Shown in pieces: positions 26,964 to 35,675 of a DNA stretch of 64,000 nucleotides. Within the stretch, counting starts at the first letter, position 1; every line of letters begins with the position of its first letter. The position numbers and the translations under genes are program-made. The notes beneath the pieces are model-generated. The model was not told the origin of the DNA and searched no databases. It worked only from the letters and a program-made list of their open reading frames with translations. Origin of the DNA: Rhizobiaceae bacterium CPCC 101076 (GTDB lineage Bacteria; Pseudomonadota; Alphaproteobacteria; Rhizobiales; Methylopilaceae); NCBI GenBank assembly GCA_003347645.1, contig QDFX01000002.1, positions 273,334 to 337,333 on the forward strand, given 5' to 3'.

Positions 26964-27072
26964 TTTCCGGGGCGGCGAAGCCGAGCCCGGAACCCATACT
27001 CCGCAGCGTCTCGACTCCATTATCAGCACAGGGACTATGGATTCCGGGCTCGTCGCTTCGCGGCCCCGGAAA
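26964..27072. repeat. Long imperfect inverted repeat (dispersed intergenic element)
   Basis: The left arm (26964-27000) begins TTTCCGGGG and runs through GCCCGGAACCCATA. The right arm (27035-27072) is its near-complement, TATGGATTCCGGGCTC to CCCCGGAAA. The arms are about 37 bp with a few mismatches around a 34-bp centre. This is the CCGGGG/CCCGG type of palindromic repeat common between genes in rhizobia. Confidence 0.6.
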
Positions 27073-27136
27073 ACACGCCGTCATCGCCTCGAATCGCGAC
27101 CACAGCTAACATTCCGCGTCTTGCGAGGACCGATCA

Positions 27137-27823
27137 TTGTTCGACTTCACGCCGCTCGACTACGTAGCGCTCGGCCTCTTCGCCCTGGCTTGGGTCGTCT
27201 ATTACATCTACCTCGAATTCACCCAGCGAGGCGGCCTCAATGCGATCATGCACGAGGCGCGCGTCACCTGGATGCGGCAGATGTACCACCGCGAGAACCG
27301 CATTCTCGACGGGCAGATCATGGGTGGTCTGCAGAACGGCACCGCCTTCTTCGCCTCGAGCTCGCTGCTGGCCATCGGCGGCACCCTGTCAGCACTCGGT
27401 ACGACGGATACCGCTCTCGAAGTCCTCACCCACCTCCCGCTTGCCTCGCAGACGACCCGCGCAACGTTTGAGATCAAGGTCCTCGGGCTCGCGCTGATCT
27501 TCGCCTATTCTTTCTTCAAACTCGTCTGGTCATATCGACTGTTCAACTATGTCGCGATCCTGATCGGAGCGACGCCGATCGCCGGCAGCGTCACCGACGC
27601 CGAGGCGGAGATTGCCATCCAGCGTGCGGCCCGGATGAACATGGCCGCCGCTCGGCAGTTCAACCGGGGTCTTCGCGCCTTCTTCTTCGCCATCGCCTAT
27701 CTCGGCTGGTTCGCTGGGCCGCTCGTCCTGATGGTGACGACACTGATCGTCACGATCGTTCTCTGGCGTCGGCAATTCGCCTCGGATTCGGTCGAGGCCG
27801 CCAGTTTCGGCGGTGAAGCATGA
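27137..27823 (+). CDS. DUF599 family membrane protein
   Basis: A 228-residue inner-membrane protein of the DUF599 family. About four hydrophobic segments: YVALGLFALAWVVYYIYL (9-26), FFASSSLLAIGGTLSAL (about 71-87), LGLALIFAYSFFKLVWSY and a final LGWFAGPLVLMVTTLIVTIVLW. Conserved family parts include RILDGQIMGGLQNGTAFFASS. Function unknown. It starts with TTG at 27137, preceded by GAGGA at six-base spacing. The stop overlaps the next start by four bases (ATGA). Confidence 0.85.
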   Translation: MFDFTPLDYVALGLFALAWVVYYIYLEFTQRGGLNAIMHEARVTWMRQMYHRENRILDGQIMGGLQNGTAFFASSSLLAIGGTLSALGTTDTALEVLTHLPLASQTTRATFEIKVLGLALIFAYSFFKLVWSYRLFNYVAILIGATPIAGSVTDAEAEIAIQRAARMNMAAARQFNRGLRAFFFAIAYLGWFAGPLVLMVTTLIVTIVLWRRQFASDSVEAASFGGEA

Positions 27824-28080
27824 GCGTTTCCGAACAGGTAATCGAGGAAACCATCCTCGACATGACGCGCAAGCACGGCACGGGAAAGAGTGTCGACCCC
27901 GGCGAAGTCGCCAAGGCGCTTGCCACGAAAGCCGGAGTGGACTGGCACAGCCTGATGCAACCGGTCCGCAAAGTCGCGATCCGCCTGGCCCGCGACGGCC
28001 ATATCGCGATCCTGCGGAAGGGGAAGCCCGTGGATCCCGAGACGTTCAAGGGCGTCTACCGGCTGGCAGCGCCTGACTAA
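27820..28080 (+). CDS. DUF3253 family protein
   Basis: An 86-residue protein matching DUF3253, a small winged-helix-like family. It reads ILDMTRKHGTGKSVDPGEVAKALA, then WHSLMQPVRKVAIRLARDGHIAILRKGKPVDP, then FKGVYRLA. The helix-turn-helix appearance suggests nucleic-acid binding but no target is known. The ATG overlaps the DUF599 stop, so the two are translated together. A repeat-rich gap follows before the convergent kup. Confidence 0.82.
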   Translation: MSVSEQVIEETILDMTRKHGTGKSVDPGEVAKALATKAGVDWHSLMQPVRKVAIRLARDGHIAILRKGKPVDPETFKGVYRLAAPD

Positions 28081-28085
28081 GCTCG

Positions 28086-28230
28086 TTTCCCGGTCCGGGT
28101 GCAGCGAAGCTGCATCGAGAACCGGGACCCAGCGCATACTCGCGAAGCTCGTTAGCTATTGAGCGCCTGCGGCGCGCTTACGCGCCAGGCCCCGGATCGG
28201 CGTGCGCTGCGCGCACTTGTCCGGGGAACG
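28086..28230. repeat. Palindrome-rich dispersed repeat between DUF3253 and kup
   Basis: The gap between two convergent genes is filled with short complementary units: CCCGGTCCGGGT, GCAGCGAAGCTGC, ACCGGGACCCAG, GCGCCTGCGGCGC, TACGCGCC, GTGCGCTGCGCGCAC and CCGGGG. It shares the CCGG(G/A)ACCCA...CATACTC run with the element at 26964-27072, so both probably belong to one repeat family. It may terminate both genes. Confidence 0.5.
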
Positions 28231-28242
28231 AAGCTCAGCAGC

Positions 28243-30159
28243 CTACAGCGTGACCTGGCTGCCGAGTTCGATAACGCGCCCTGCCGGAATACGGAAATAT
28301 TCGATCAGGTCGTCGGCCTGCCGCGAGAGAGAGATGTAGAGATTGTCCTGCCAGAGCGGCATCCCGCCCTTCTGCGATGCACGAAGCGAACGGCGCCCGA
28401 CGAAGAACGAGGTCGACATGATGTCGAACTTCATCCCGGCGCGGGCTTTCGCGAGCGTCAGCGCCTTCGGGATGTTCGGGCTCTCCATATAGCCGTAGCA
28501 GATCTGAAGTTTCGAGAAGTCTTCCGACACCTTCTCGTAGGTGAAGCGGCCTTCCTCATCGACATAGGGTCGCTGCATCGTCTTGACGGTCAAGAGGATA
28601 TTCTTCTCATGCAGGACCTTGTTGTGCTTCAGATTGTGAAGCATCGCCGCCGGTGCGATCTCGGGATCGGAGGTCATGAAGATCGCCGTACCGGGTACCC
28701 GTACCGCGGAGCTCTTGCCGAGCGTCTTGATCAGGGTTTCGAACGGCACGCTGTCGCGCCGGACCTTCGCGGCCAGAATCCTGGTCCCCCTCACCCAGGT
28801 CCACATCGCGATCGACATTATGGCGCCGAGCAGCAGCGGGACATAGCCGCCATCCAGCAATTTCAAGAGGTTGGCGATGAGGAACGCCGAATCTATCACG
28901 AAGAACGGTACGATGATGAGGAGCGCCAGCGGCCAACCCCACCTCCAGGACTTTGCGATGACGACAACGCTGAGAAGGCTCGTCATGAACATCGTGCCGA
29001 CCACCGCGAGGCCGTAGGCCGAGGCCAGATTGCTCGATGTCTGAAAGACGATCACGAGCGCGATCGCGCCCGCCAGCATCAGCCAGTTGACCTTCGGCAT
29101 GTAGATCTGGCCGAGCTGGGTCTCCGATGTGTGCTGGACCTCGAGACGCGGGAGAATGCCGAGCTGCATCGCCTGCTGGGTCAGCGAATAGGCGCCGGTG
29201 ATCACCGCCTGCGCGGCGATGACGGTCGCCGCCGTCGCCAGAATCACGAAGGGCAGCCGGAGCGGCTCCGGCGCGGTGTGGAAGAACAGGTTTCCGATCG
29301 AGGCCGGATGCGCCAGCGCGAGCGCCCCCTGCCCAAGATAATTGAGGACGAGAGCCGGCAGAACGCAGAACAGCCAGGCCTTGCGGATCGGCGAACGGCC
29401 GAAATGACCCATATCCGCGTAGAGCGCCTCGGCGCCGGTGACGGCGAGGAACACCGAGCCGAGCACCGTGAAGCCCAGGATGCCGTGGCCGAACATGAAG
29501 CGCAGCGCATGATACGGGTTCAGCGCCAGCAGGATGTCCGGCGAATCCGAGATGTGGAGCACGCCGAAAATGGTCAGCGTCGCAAACCAGACGAGCATGA
29601 TCGGCCCGAAGAACGAGGCGACCCGTCCTGTGCCATAGGACTGCACGGTATAGACGGCGATCAGGATCGCGAGCGTCACCGCGACCACATAGTCCTCGGA
29701 GAGCGGCGAGACGGTCGTCATGCCTTCCACCGCGGAGAGAACCGAGATGGCCGGCGTCAGGATCGAGTCGCCATAGAATAGCGAGGCACCGACGATGCCG
29801 AGTCCGGTGACGAGCGGACTCGCCTTCTTGAGCGAGGATTGCGCCAGCGCCATCAGTGACAGCGTACCGCCCTCGCCCTGGTTGTCGGCCCGCATGACGA
29901 GCACGACATATTTGACGGTGACGACGAGGATCAGCGCCCAGATCAGGAGCGAGACGACACCGATCATCTCCGCGCGCGTCGGCGCCTGGCCCACATGAAG
30001 GAGGGATTCACGAAGGGCGTAGAGAGGGCTCGTGCCGATGTCGCCGTAGACCACGCCCAGACTGCCCAGCATGAGCATCCAGTTGGAGCCATGGGAATGG
30101 GTATGGGCGTGAGGCGCGCCGACGTCAGCGGCGACAAAGCTCGGCGAAGAATCGGCCAT
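28243..30159 (-). CDS. kup: Potassium uptake protein Kup
   Basis: A 638-residue KUP/HAK/KT potassium symporter with about twelve hydrophobic helices in the first 440 residues and a long cytoplasmic C-terminal domain. Signatures: LGSLGVVYGDIGTSPLYALRE (residues 31-51), VGASLFYGDSILTPAISVLSAVEG, and the VPGTAIFMTS element near residue 490. It takes up K+ with protons in the inner membrane. Full length. It is followed upstream by mgtE on the same strand across 170 bp, where I see no strong structure. Confidence 0.96.
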   Translation of the reverse strand: MADSSPSFVAADVGAPHAHTHSHGSNWMLMLGSLGVVYGDIGTSPLYALRESLLHVGQAPTRAEMIGVVSLLIWALILVVTVKYVVLVMRADNQGEGGTLSLMALAQSSLKKASPLVTGLGIVGASLFYGDSILTPAISVLSAVEGMTTVSPLSEDYVVAVTLAILIAVYTVQSYGTGRVASFFGPIMLVWFATLTIFGVLHISDSPDILLALNPYHALRFMFGHGILGFTVLGSVFLAVTGAEALYADMGHFGRSPIRKAWLFCVLPALVLNYLGQGALALAHPASIGNLFFHTAPEPLRLPFVILATAATVIAAQAVITGAYSLTQQAMQLGILPRLEVQHTSETQLGQIYMPKVNWLMLAGAIALVIVFQTSSNLASAYGLAVVGTMFMTSLLSVVVIAKSWRWGWPLALLIIVPFFVIDSAFLIANLLKLLDGGYVPLLLGAIMSIAMWTWVRGTRILAAKVRRDSVPFETLIKTLGKSSAVRVPGTAIFMTSDPEIAPAAMLHNLKHNKVLHEKNILLTVKTMQRPYVDEEGRFTYEKVSEDFSKLQICYGYMESPNIPKALTLAKARAGMKFDIMSTSFFVGRRSLRASQKGGMPLWQDNLYISLSRQADDLIEYFRIPAGRVIELGSQVTL

Positions 30160-30329
30160 TAGGGACGGACGTCCAATCGCGCCGTTGCGGCGCCTGCACC
30201 CTCAGAACGCGACCGGAAGAGAAAAGCTCCCGCCGCCAAAGAGCGCGGTGATATAGACTCGCCGACCTTCCGCCGCAATGCGGAACATTGCCGTCTACCC
30301 TGCATCTTCCGCATGCGAACCCCGGTGTT

Positions 30330-31727
30330 TCACAACCCGAACCACCATGTGGCGAGGCCAAGAAAGCCAAAGAAACCAGAAACATCGGTAAATGTCGTCA
30401 GGAAAACGCCGGACGCCACCGCAGGGTCTAGTTTCAGCTTGTGAAAGGTCAGTGGAATGATCGTACCGAACAATCCGGCGACGACCATGTTCACGATCAA
30501 AGCCGACGCGATGACGGCGCCGAGGTCCAGATTCTTGAACCAGAGGCCCGCGCCGGCACCGAGCAGAACCGCAAGAAGAACGCCGTTAGCCGCGCCGACA
30601 AGCACTTCGCGGACGACGATGCGGCCGCTGTTGCGGCGGCCCAGCTCGCGCGTCGCAAGAGCGCGCACGGTCACTGTCATCGCTTGCGTGCCGGCATTGC
30701 CGCCCATAGAGGCGACGATCGGCATCAGCACCGCAAGCGCCACCATGTGCTCCAGCGACTTGGTGAACAAGCCGATCACGCTCGCGGCAAGAAATGCCGT
30801 CCCCAGATTGACGACAAGCCACGGAAAACGGCCGCGCGCGGTCTCGACGACGGTGTCCGATAATTCCTCGTCGCCCATGACGCCGCCGAGAGCGCGCAGG
30901 TCTTCTTCGGTCTCCTGCTGGATGACGTCGACGATGTCGTCGACGGTCAGCACGCCCACCAGCCTGTCATCGGGATCGGTCACCGGCGCGGAGACGAGAT
31001 TGTAGCGCTGGAACGAGCGGGCGACCTCTTCCCGGTCCTGCGTCGCCTCGAACGAGCGGACATCCTCGTTCAGTATCTTCTCGATCCGCGTATTGCGGGT
31101 GCTGCGCAGGATACGGTCGAGGGGAACCGTTCCGATCAGCTTGAAATACGGGTCGATGACGAAGATCTCGTAGAAGGTCTCCGGCGCGTCTTCCATCTCG
31201 CGCAGATGATCGATCGTCCGGCCGACCGTCCAGAACGGCGGCACCGCGACGAAATCCGTCTGCATCAGACGGCCGGCCGACTCTTCCGGGAAATCGAGAC
31301 CGCGGGTCAGCGCCACCCGGTCGGGCAGCGGCAGGCGTTCGAGGATCTCCGCTCGATCCTCGTCCTCCATGTCTTCGAGAATGTAGACGGCGTCGTCGGA
31401 ATCGAGATCGCGCAGGCCTTCGACGATCGTCTCGGTCGGGAGGTCCTCGAGGAGTTCGAGGCGGACGCTCTCGTCGACCTCGGTCAGCGCGGCGAAGTGG
31501 AAGTCCTCGCCCAGCAGTTCGACCAGGCCCGGACGCAGATCGGCGGGGAGCGCGGCGACGAGTTCGCCGAGGTCGGCTTCGTGGAGGTCGCCAGCCAGAG
31601 TCCGGAGGCGTTCTGCGTCTCCGGTCCGGATCGTCTCCGCGACCGCCTCGACAAGAGCGGCAGTAATCGCCTGCTCCTCGTCGCCCTCGACCTCCGGTTC
31701 CTCCGTCTGGAGCTCAGGCTCGGCCAT
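30330..31727 (-). CDS. mgtE: Magnesium transporter MgtE
   Basis: A 465-residue MgtE-family Mg2+ channel. The N-terminal superhelical domain (about 20-140) is rich in ELVAALPADLRPGLVELL type helices. Two CBS domains follow (about 150-270; the IDPYFKLIGTVPLDRIL and DRLVGVLTVDDIVDVIQQE strands). Five C-terminal membrane helices include GGNAGTQAMTVTVRALA, the conserved pore region. CBS/N domains act as the Mg2+ sensor that closes the pore. The upstream gap holds a hairpin, but that is placed to terminate the preceding gene. Confidence 0.96.
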   Translation of the reverse strand: MAEPELQTEEPEVEGDEEQAITAALVEAVAETIRTGDAERLRTLAGDLHEADLGELVAALPADLRPGLVELLGEDFHFAALTEVDESVRLELLEDLPTETIVEGLRDLDSDDAVYILEDMEDEDRAEILERLPLPDRVALTRGLDFPEESAGRLMQTDFVAVPPFWTVGRTIDHLREMEDAPETFYEIFVIDPYFKLIGTVPLDRILRSTRNTRIEKILNEDVRSFEATQDREEVARSFQRYNLVSAPVTDPDDRLVGVLTVDDIVDVIQQETEEDLRALGGVMGDEELSDTVVETARGRFPWLVVNLGTAFLAASVIGLFTKSLEHMVALAVLMPIVASMGGNAGTQAMTVTVRALATRELGRRNSGRIVVREVLVGAANGVLLAVLLGAGAGLWFKNLDLGAVIASALIVNMVVAGLFGTIIPLTFHKLKLDPAVASGVFLTTFTDVSGFFGFLGLATWWFGL

Positions 31728-31832
31728 GGTCGGGCTCCGGAAAGAGGGAAAAGATCAGCGGTCTTGTAGCGAAGTCACGCTTGGGGGCAATGGGAGATGT
31801 TCCCGCTCCTCAACTAGTTCCGGACAGTCGTT

Positions 31833-31869
31833 GAAACACCACGGTGCAGCCTGCGCCCCGTGGTGTTTC
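31833..31869 (-). terminator. Terminator hairpin after the glyoxalase-like gene
   Basis: Perfect 12-bp arms GAAACACCACGG (31833-31844) and CCGTGGTGTTTC (31858-31869) around a 13-base loop, 27 bp beyond the stop of the minus-strand gene. The TTTC run is short, so it might instead be a leader structure of mgtE. Confidence 0.6.
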
Positions 31870-31895
31870 GATCGCGCTAACGTCAGCCGCCGCCG

Positions 31896-32441
31896 TCAGA
31901 CGTGCCGCTGCTCGCAGAATCGGATGCGGTTGCCGAACGGGTCGATCACCGTCATTTCCAGCCCCCAGTCCACCTTCTCGATGCCGGGACGCATGTTCGC
32001 GTAGCGCTTGGCATGCAGTTCGCGATGATAGGCCTCGATACCGGCCACCCTGACGAAGCACGTCGATCCCGGCGTCGCATCGCCGTGATGCTCGCTGAGA
32101 TGCAGCAGCGATTCCGAACGGGATATCTGCTGATAGAGCGGCATGCCGGGCGCGAAGCGATGCTCCCAGTCGACGCGAAAGCCGAGCCAGTCGCAGTAGA
32201 ACTCCCGCGCCTTCTCCTCCGAGAAGGTCCGAACCACGGGGATCGCCGGCTGGATGGCGATCGAGCCGTCGTCGGCCCTGACTTCAGACGCGATGCGGGC
32301 CGACAGGACGTTCCAGTCCTTGCAGCCGAATTGAGCGGCGACGATTTCCAGAGCGGCGCTATGCGGCAGGTCGATGTTGCGAGCGGCGAGAGACGATTCG
32401 AGTGTCTTCGCCATCGCCTTGGCGTTCATGAAAGTGCGCAT
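31896..32441 (-). CDS. Glyoxalase-superfamily (VOC fold) protein
   Basis: A 181-residue protein. Residues 1-60 form a small helical domain (AKTLESSLAARNIDLPHSAALEIVAAQFGCKDWNVLSARI) of the type found fused to some VOC proteins. Residues 65-181 form a single VOC module: IPVVRTFSEEKAREFYCDWLGFRVDWEHRF, LHLSEHHGD and MTVIDPFGNRIRFCEQ, like bleomycin-resistance or glyoxalase-related proteins. Metal ligands and substrate are not certain. The ATG at 32441 has GGGA six bases upstream. Confidence 0.82.
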   Translation of the reverse strand: MRTFMNAKAMAKTLESSLAARNIDLPHSAALEIVAAQFGCKDWNVLSARIASEVRADDGSIAIQPAIPVVRTFSEEKAREFYCDWLGFRVDWEHRFAPGMPLYQQISRSESLLHLSEHHGDATPGSTCFVRVAGIEAYHRELHAKRYANMRPGIEKVDWGLEMTVIDPFGNRIRFCEQRHV

Positions 32442-32628
32442 GTGTTCCCATCCGTGTTCTCACGGCGGAATATCCGGTCAGTGCCCGCATTGCCGACGCA
32501 TCCGCCGTCAGAAGGACAGGAAGCGATGTCGAGATACGTTCACCAGACCCCATAGGGCGCGAGCGGCAGGCCGTATCAACCGGCGCGAAGCCTAGCCCGC
32601 GCCGGAAACGGGGACAAGCACGTGCGGG

Positions 32629-33303
32629 CTATTCGCGGACCTGTGCCCCGGCGCGTTGAGCGAGCGTCGTGACTACCTTGTCCAGCATAAATCCATCAAT
32701 AAACATCATTTCTAATGGAATATAGATTTGGCTTTTCTTCCGAAATAGCACAGTAAGAGCGCCAAACCGAAAAATATTGATACGCGGGTGAATTTCTTTT
32801 CTCAATGTCAGCAAAACGCCGTGAGATCGAAAATACCAAGATCTATATGATGGAACTATTTTCCTGACTGATTCGACTTCCACCCATTGTATCGCTTTTC
32901 TCATTTGACGCCGATCCAATATTCCATCTTCCGAGATCACGATCAGTGGGGAGCGATCGTGGAGATCGGCAAGATGGACGAAGAACACACCTGAGAGCGG
33001 CACGGTTAAAGCGAGCGGCAATCCGCAGATGGCTGCTCCTATAAGAAAGGCGGCGATATCGTTCTCGATGAAGGCAATCGAAACAGTCGCGGCGAGACCG
33101 AAGAATAGCCACCCTGTTATCAGTATCGCAACGACGGATATCAGCAGGTGCTGAACCAGCGGGAGAAATCGTGTGGTCTCCTCCAAATGGATCGGCAAGT
33201 AAATCCGCTCCATTGGCAGGTTGTAGGTATTGAATAAGGTCGGGCTCGTCTGAACCTCGATAAAGGTTCTCGGCCTTGCATCCCGAAGATCGCGAGCCCG
33301 CAT
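32629..33303 (-). CDS. AT-rich membrane protein, possibly STM3941-like
   Basis: A 224-residue protein with two hydrophobic segments (LLISVVAILITGWLFFGLAATVSIAF and AAFLIGAAICGLPLALTVPLSGVFFV) followed by a cytoplasmic part with a PH-like strand pattern (SPLIVISEDGILDRRQMRKAIQWVEVESVRKI). This weakly recalls the STM3941 family; I would not rely on it. GC is far below the surroundings: I count about 33-40% in three 60-base blocks near 32701-32880. Hence it is probably a recent acquisition. AAGG lies before the ATG at 33303; an internal ATG at 33213 is an alternative. Function unknown. Confidence 0.65.
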   Translation of the reverse strand: MRARDLRDARPRTFIEVQTSPTLFNTYNLPMERIYLPIHLEETTRFLPLVQHLLISVVAILITGWLFFGLAATVSIAFIENDIAAFLIGAAICGLPLALTVPLSGVFFVHLADLHDRSPLIVISEDGILDRRQMRKAIQWVEVESVRKIVPSYRSWYFRSHGVLLTLRKEIHPRINIFRFGALTVLFRKKSQIYIPLEMMFIDGFMLDKVVTTLAQRAGAQVRE

Positions 33304-33341
33304 TATCGCCTTATCAGTGATGGACCGATCGCCCGAACGCT

Positions 33342-34469
33342 TTAGAACACCACGACGCCGCGAACGCTCTCGCCGTGATGCATCAGCTCGAAGCCCTTGT
33401 TGATGTCTTCAAGCGGCATCACGTGGGTGATCATCGGGTCGATCTCGATCTTCCCATCCATGTACCAGTCGACGATCTTCGGCACGTCGGTGCGCCCGCG
33501 AGCGCCACCAAAGGCCGTCCCTCTCCACGAACGACCGGTGACGAGCTGGAACGGCCGAGTGGAAATCTCCTGCCCGGCGCCAGCGACACCGATAACGATG
33601 CTCTCGCCCCAGCCGCGATGACATGCCTCCAAGGCCTGGCGCATGACCTTGGTGTTGCCCGTGCAGTCGAAGGTGTAGTCGGCGCCGCCGATCTGGTCCG
33701 CGCCGCGTTTGGTCATGTTGACGAGATACGGGACGAGGTCAGTGCCGATCTCGGCGGGATTGACGAAATGCGTCATCCCGAACCGCTCGCCCCAGGCCTT
33801 CTTGTCGTTGTTGATGTCGACGCCGATGATCATGTCGGCGCCCACGAGGCGCAGACCCTGAATGACGTTGAGACCGATGCCGCCGAGGCCGAAGACGATG
33901 GCCGTCGCGCCAGCCTCGACCTTGGCGGTGTTGATCACGGCGCCGATTCCGGTCGTCACGCCGCAGCCGATGTAGCAGATCTTGTCGAACGGAGCGTCCT
34001 CACGAACCTTCGCCACCGCGATCTCCGGCAGGACCGTGTAGTTCGCGAAGGTCGAGGTGCCCATGTAGTGGTGCAGCTTCTGGCCGCCGATCGAGAAGCG
34101 CGACGTCCCGTCCGGCATGACGCCCTGCCCCTGCGTGGCGCGGATCGCGGTGCAGAGATTGGTCTTGCGCGACAAGCAGGACGGGCACTGGCGGCATTCC
34201 GGCGTGTAGAGCGGAATGACGTGATCGCCGGGCTTCACCGACGTGACGCCCGTTCCGACCTCGACGACGACACCCGCACCTTCATGGCCGAGAATCGCCG
34301 GAAACAGGCCTTCCGGATCCTCTCCCGACAGAGTGAACCAGTCGGTGTGGCAAATGCCGGTCGCCTTGATCTCGATCAGGACTTCGCCGGCCTTGGGGCC
34401 TTCGAGTTGGACGGTCGTGATTTCGAGGGGTTTCCCGGCGCCGACGGCGACTGCAGCACGAACGTCCAT
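33342..34469 (-). CDS. frmA: S-(hydroxymethyl)glutathione dehydrogenase / class III alcohol dehydrogenase
   Basis: A 375-residue zinc-dependent class III ADH that oxidises the formaldehyde-glutathione adduct with NAD+ and can reduce S-nitrosoglutathione. Catalytic zinc ligands C40 (GICHTD) and H62-E63 (GHEGAG), structural zinc cysteines C92, C95, C98 and C106, and the Rossmann motif GLGGIGLNVIQG are present. RGSRG-like GTAFGGARGRTDVP and the C-terminal GESVRGVVVF are typical. No frmB or frmR gene is adjacent. It is divergent from acylphosphatase across a 120-bp gap with a strong hairpin. Confidence 0.96.
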   Translation of the reverse strand: MDVRAAVAVGAGKPLEITTVQLEGPKAGEVLIEIKATGICHTDWFTLSGEDPEGLFPAILGHEGAGVVVEVGTGVTSVKPGDHVIPLYTPECRQCPSCLSRKTNLCTAIRATQGQGVMPDGTSRFSIGGQKLHHYMGTSTFANYTVLPEIAVAKVREDAPFDKICYIGCGVTTGIGAVINTAKVEAGATAIVFGLGGIGLNVIQGLRLVGADMIIGVDINNDKKAWGERFGMTHFVNPAEIGTDLVPYLVNMTKRGADQIGGADYTFDCTGNTKVMRQALEACHRGWGESIVIGVAGAGQEISTRPFQLVTGRSWRGTAFGGARGRTDVPKIVDWYMDGKIEIDPMITHVMPLEDINKGFELMHHGESVRGVVVF

Positions 34470-34508
34470 TTCTTGTCCTCCCTGAATTATTGGATGGACT
34501 ATGGCGCA

Positions 34509-34539
34509 GGCCAGCGGCGGCGGGTAGCCGCCGCTGGCC
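34509..34539. promoter_or_regulatory. Strong hairpin in the frmA/acyP divergent region
   Basis: Twelve-base arms GGCCAGCGGCGG (34509-34520) and CCGCCGCTGGCC (34528-34539) around CGGGTAG. It lies 40 bp upstream of the frmA ATG and 50 bp upstream of the acyP GTG. It has no U-tract on either strand, so it is not an obvious terminator; it could be an operator or leader structure. Confidence 0.4.
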
Positions 34540-34589
34540 CCGAAACCGCGAAAATCCTATAAGTCCCGCGTCGTGGGACGGAGTCGAAC

Positions 34590-34883
34590 GTGGCGGACAC
34601 AGCCGTTCAGGTGGAAATTTACGGACGCGTGCAGGGCGTCGGATATAGGGCCTGGCTGCAGCAGGTCGCGACCATGTTCGGCCTCAACGGCTGGGTGCGC
34701 AACCGCCATGACGGCTGGGTCGAGGCGGTGATTTCCGGCCCGACGGATCAGATCGACGCCATCGTCGCGCTCATGGAACGCGGCCCGCCAGGCTCGCGGC
34801 CGGAGAACGTGGCCGTGCGTCCGGCAACCGACGATGAAACCGCATCGCACAACGACGGCTTCGCCGTCCTTCCGGATTTCTAG
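34590..34883 (+). CDS. acyP: Acylphosphatase
   Basis: A 97-residue acylphosphatase, which hydrolyses carboxyl-phosphate bonds. The active-site loop [14 protein letters not shown] (residues 12-25, catalytic arginine) and the asparagine in [13 protein letters not shown] (about 34-46) are both present. The length matches the family. It starts with GTG at 34590, with GGAG eight bases before. Its stop overlaps the stop of the convergent lipB by two bases. Confidence 0.94.
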   Translation: MADTAVQVEIYGRVQGVGYRAWLQQVATMFGLNGWVRNRHDGWVEAVISGPTDQIDAIVALMERGPPGSRPENVAVRPATDDETASHNDGFAVLPDF

Positions 34884-35614
34884 GCCGGCTCGACCTCCAC
34901 CCGGACAAGCTCCGGCGGGTCGCCATCGACCGGCTTGATCTCACCGAAGACCTCGCGGAACGCGGTCAGCAGCGCCGCGTCCGCGTCATCCATGCCGACC
35001 GGCCGACCGAGATCGACGAGGCTGGTCACACCCGCAGTGCTGACACCGCACGGCACGATGCCTGCGTAATGCCCGAGATCGGGCTCGACGTTCAGGCTGA
35101 TGCCGTGGAACGTGACCCATTTCCGGACCCGCACGCCGATCGCAGCGATCTTGTCCTCGGCGACGGACCCACGCTCGGGACGACGGACCCAGACGCCGAC
35201 TCGCCCTTCACGCCGCTCGCCGCGAATCGTGAAATCGGCCAGCGCCTTGATGATCCATTCTTCCAGAGCCGCGACGTAAGCCCGCACATCGGGCTCGCGG
35301 CGCTTCAGGTCCAGCATCACATAGGCCACGCGCTGACCCGGCCCGTGATAGGTGAACTGCCCGCCCCGCCCCGTGCGGAACACCGGAAACCGGCCAGCAT
35401 CGAGCAGGTCCGCGTCCTGGGCGCTCGTTCCTGCCGTGTAAAGCGGAGGGTGCTCGATGAGCCATACGAGCTCCGGCGCATTTCCGGCCGCGATCGCTTC
35501 CGCGCGCATTTCCATCGCGGCGACTGATTCCGCATAGCCGACAAGGCGCTCGCTGACCCGCCATTCCGGAAGTGCATCATTTGCGGCAGATGTCAGATGA
35601 AGAGAATTAACCAC
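34880..35614 (-). CDS. lipB: Octanoyltransferase LipB
   Basis: A 244-residue lipoyl(octanoyl) transferase that moves octanoyl from ACP to lipoyl domains of 2-oxoacid dehydrogenases. The catalytic cysteine and lysine are seen in [15 protein letters not shown] (about 190) and [13 protein letters not shown] (about 162-174); the substrate loop [13 protein letters not shown] is near residue 83. The frame begins with GTG at 35614; the ribosome site is not strong, but no better start keeps the family N-terminus. It is divergent from a SpoA-domain gene. No lipA is seen in the window. Confidence 0.95.
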   Translation of the reverse strand: MVNSLHLTSAANDALPEWRVSERLVGYAESVAAMEMRAEAIAAGNAPELVWLIEHPPLYTAGTSAQDADLLDAGRFPVFRTGRGGQFTYHGPGQRVAYVMLDLKRREPDVRAYVAALEEWIIKALADFTIRGERREGRVGVWVRRPERGSVAEDKIAAIGVRVRKWVTFHGISLNVEPDLGHYAGIVPCGVSTAGVTSLVDLGRPVGMDDADAALLTAFREVFGEIKPVDGDPPELVRVEVEPA

Positions 35615-35675
35615 CCGGTAACCATGATCTGATGACCTCTAGAGGGTCAGCGCCGCCGTGCGGCAGAAGGTAGTT

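Noticed and set aside
28159..29781. 540-codon open frame on the plus strand opposite kup
   Set aside because: Composition is Arg/His/Asp-heavy with no domain, and it mirrors the complete kup gene; a shadow of GC-rich third-position bias.
35607..35612. TTAACC half-site at the lipB start, before the SpoA gene
   Set aside because: A single half-site at a gene start is too weak to call a CtrA site.
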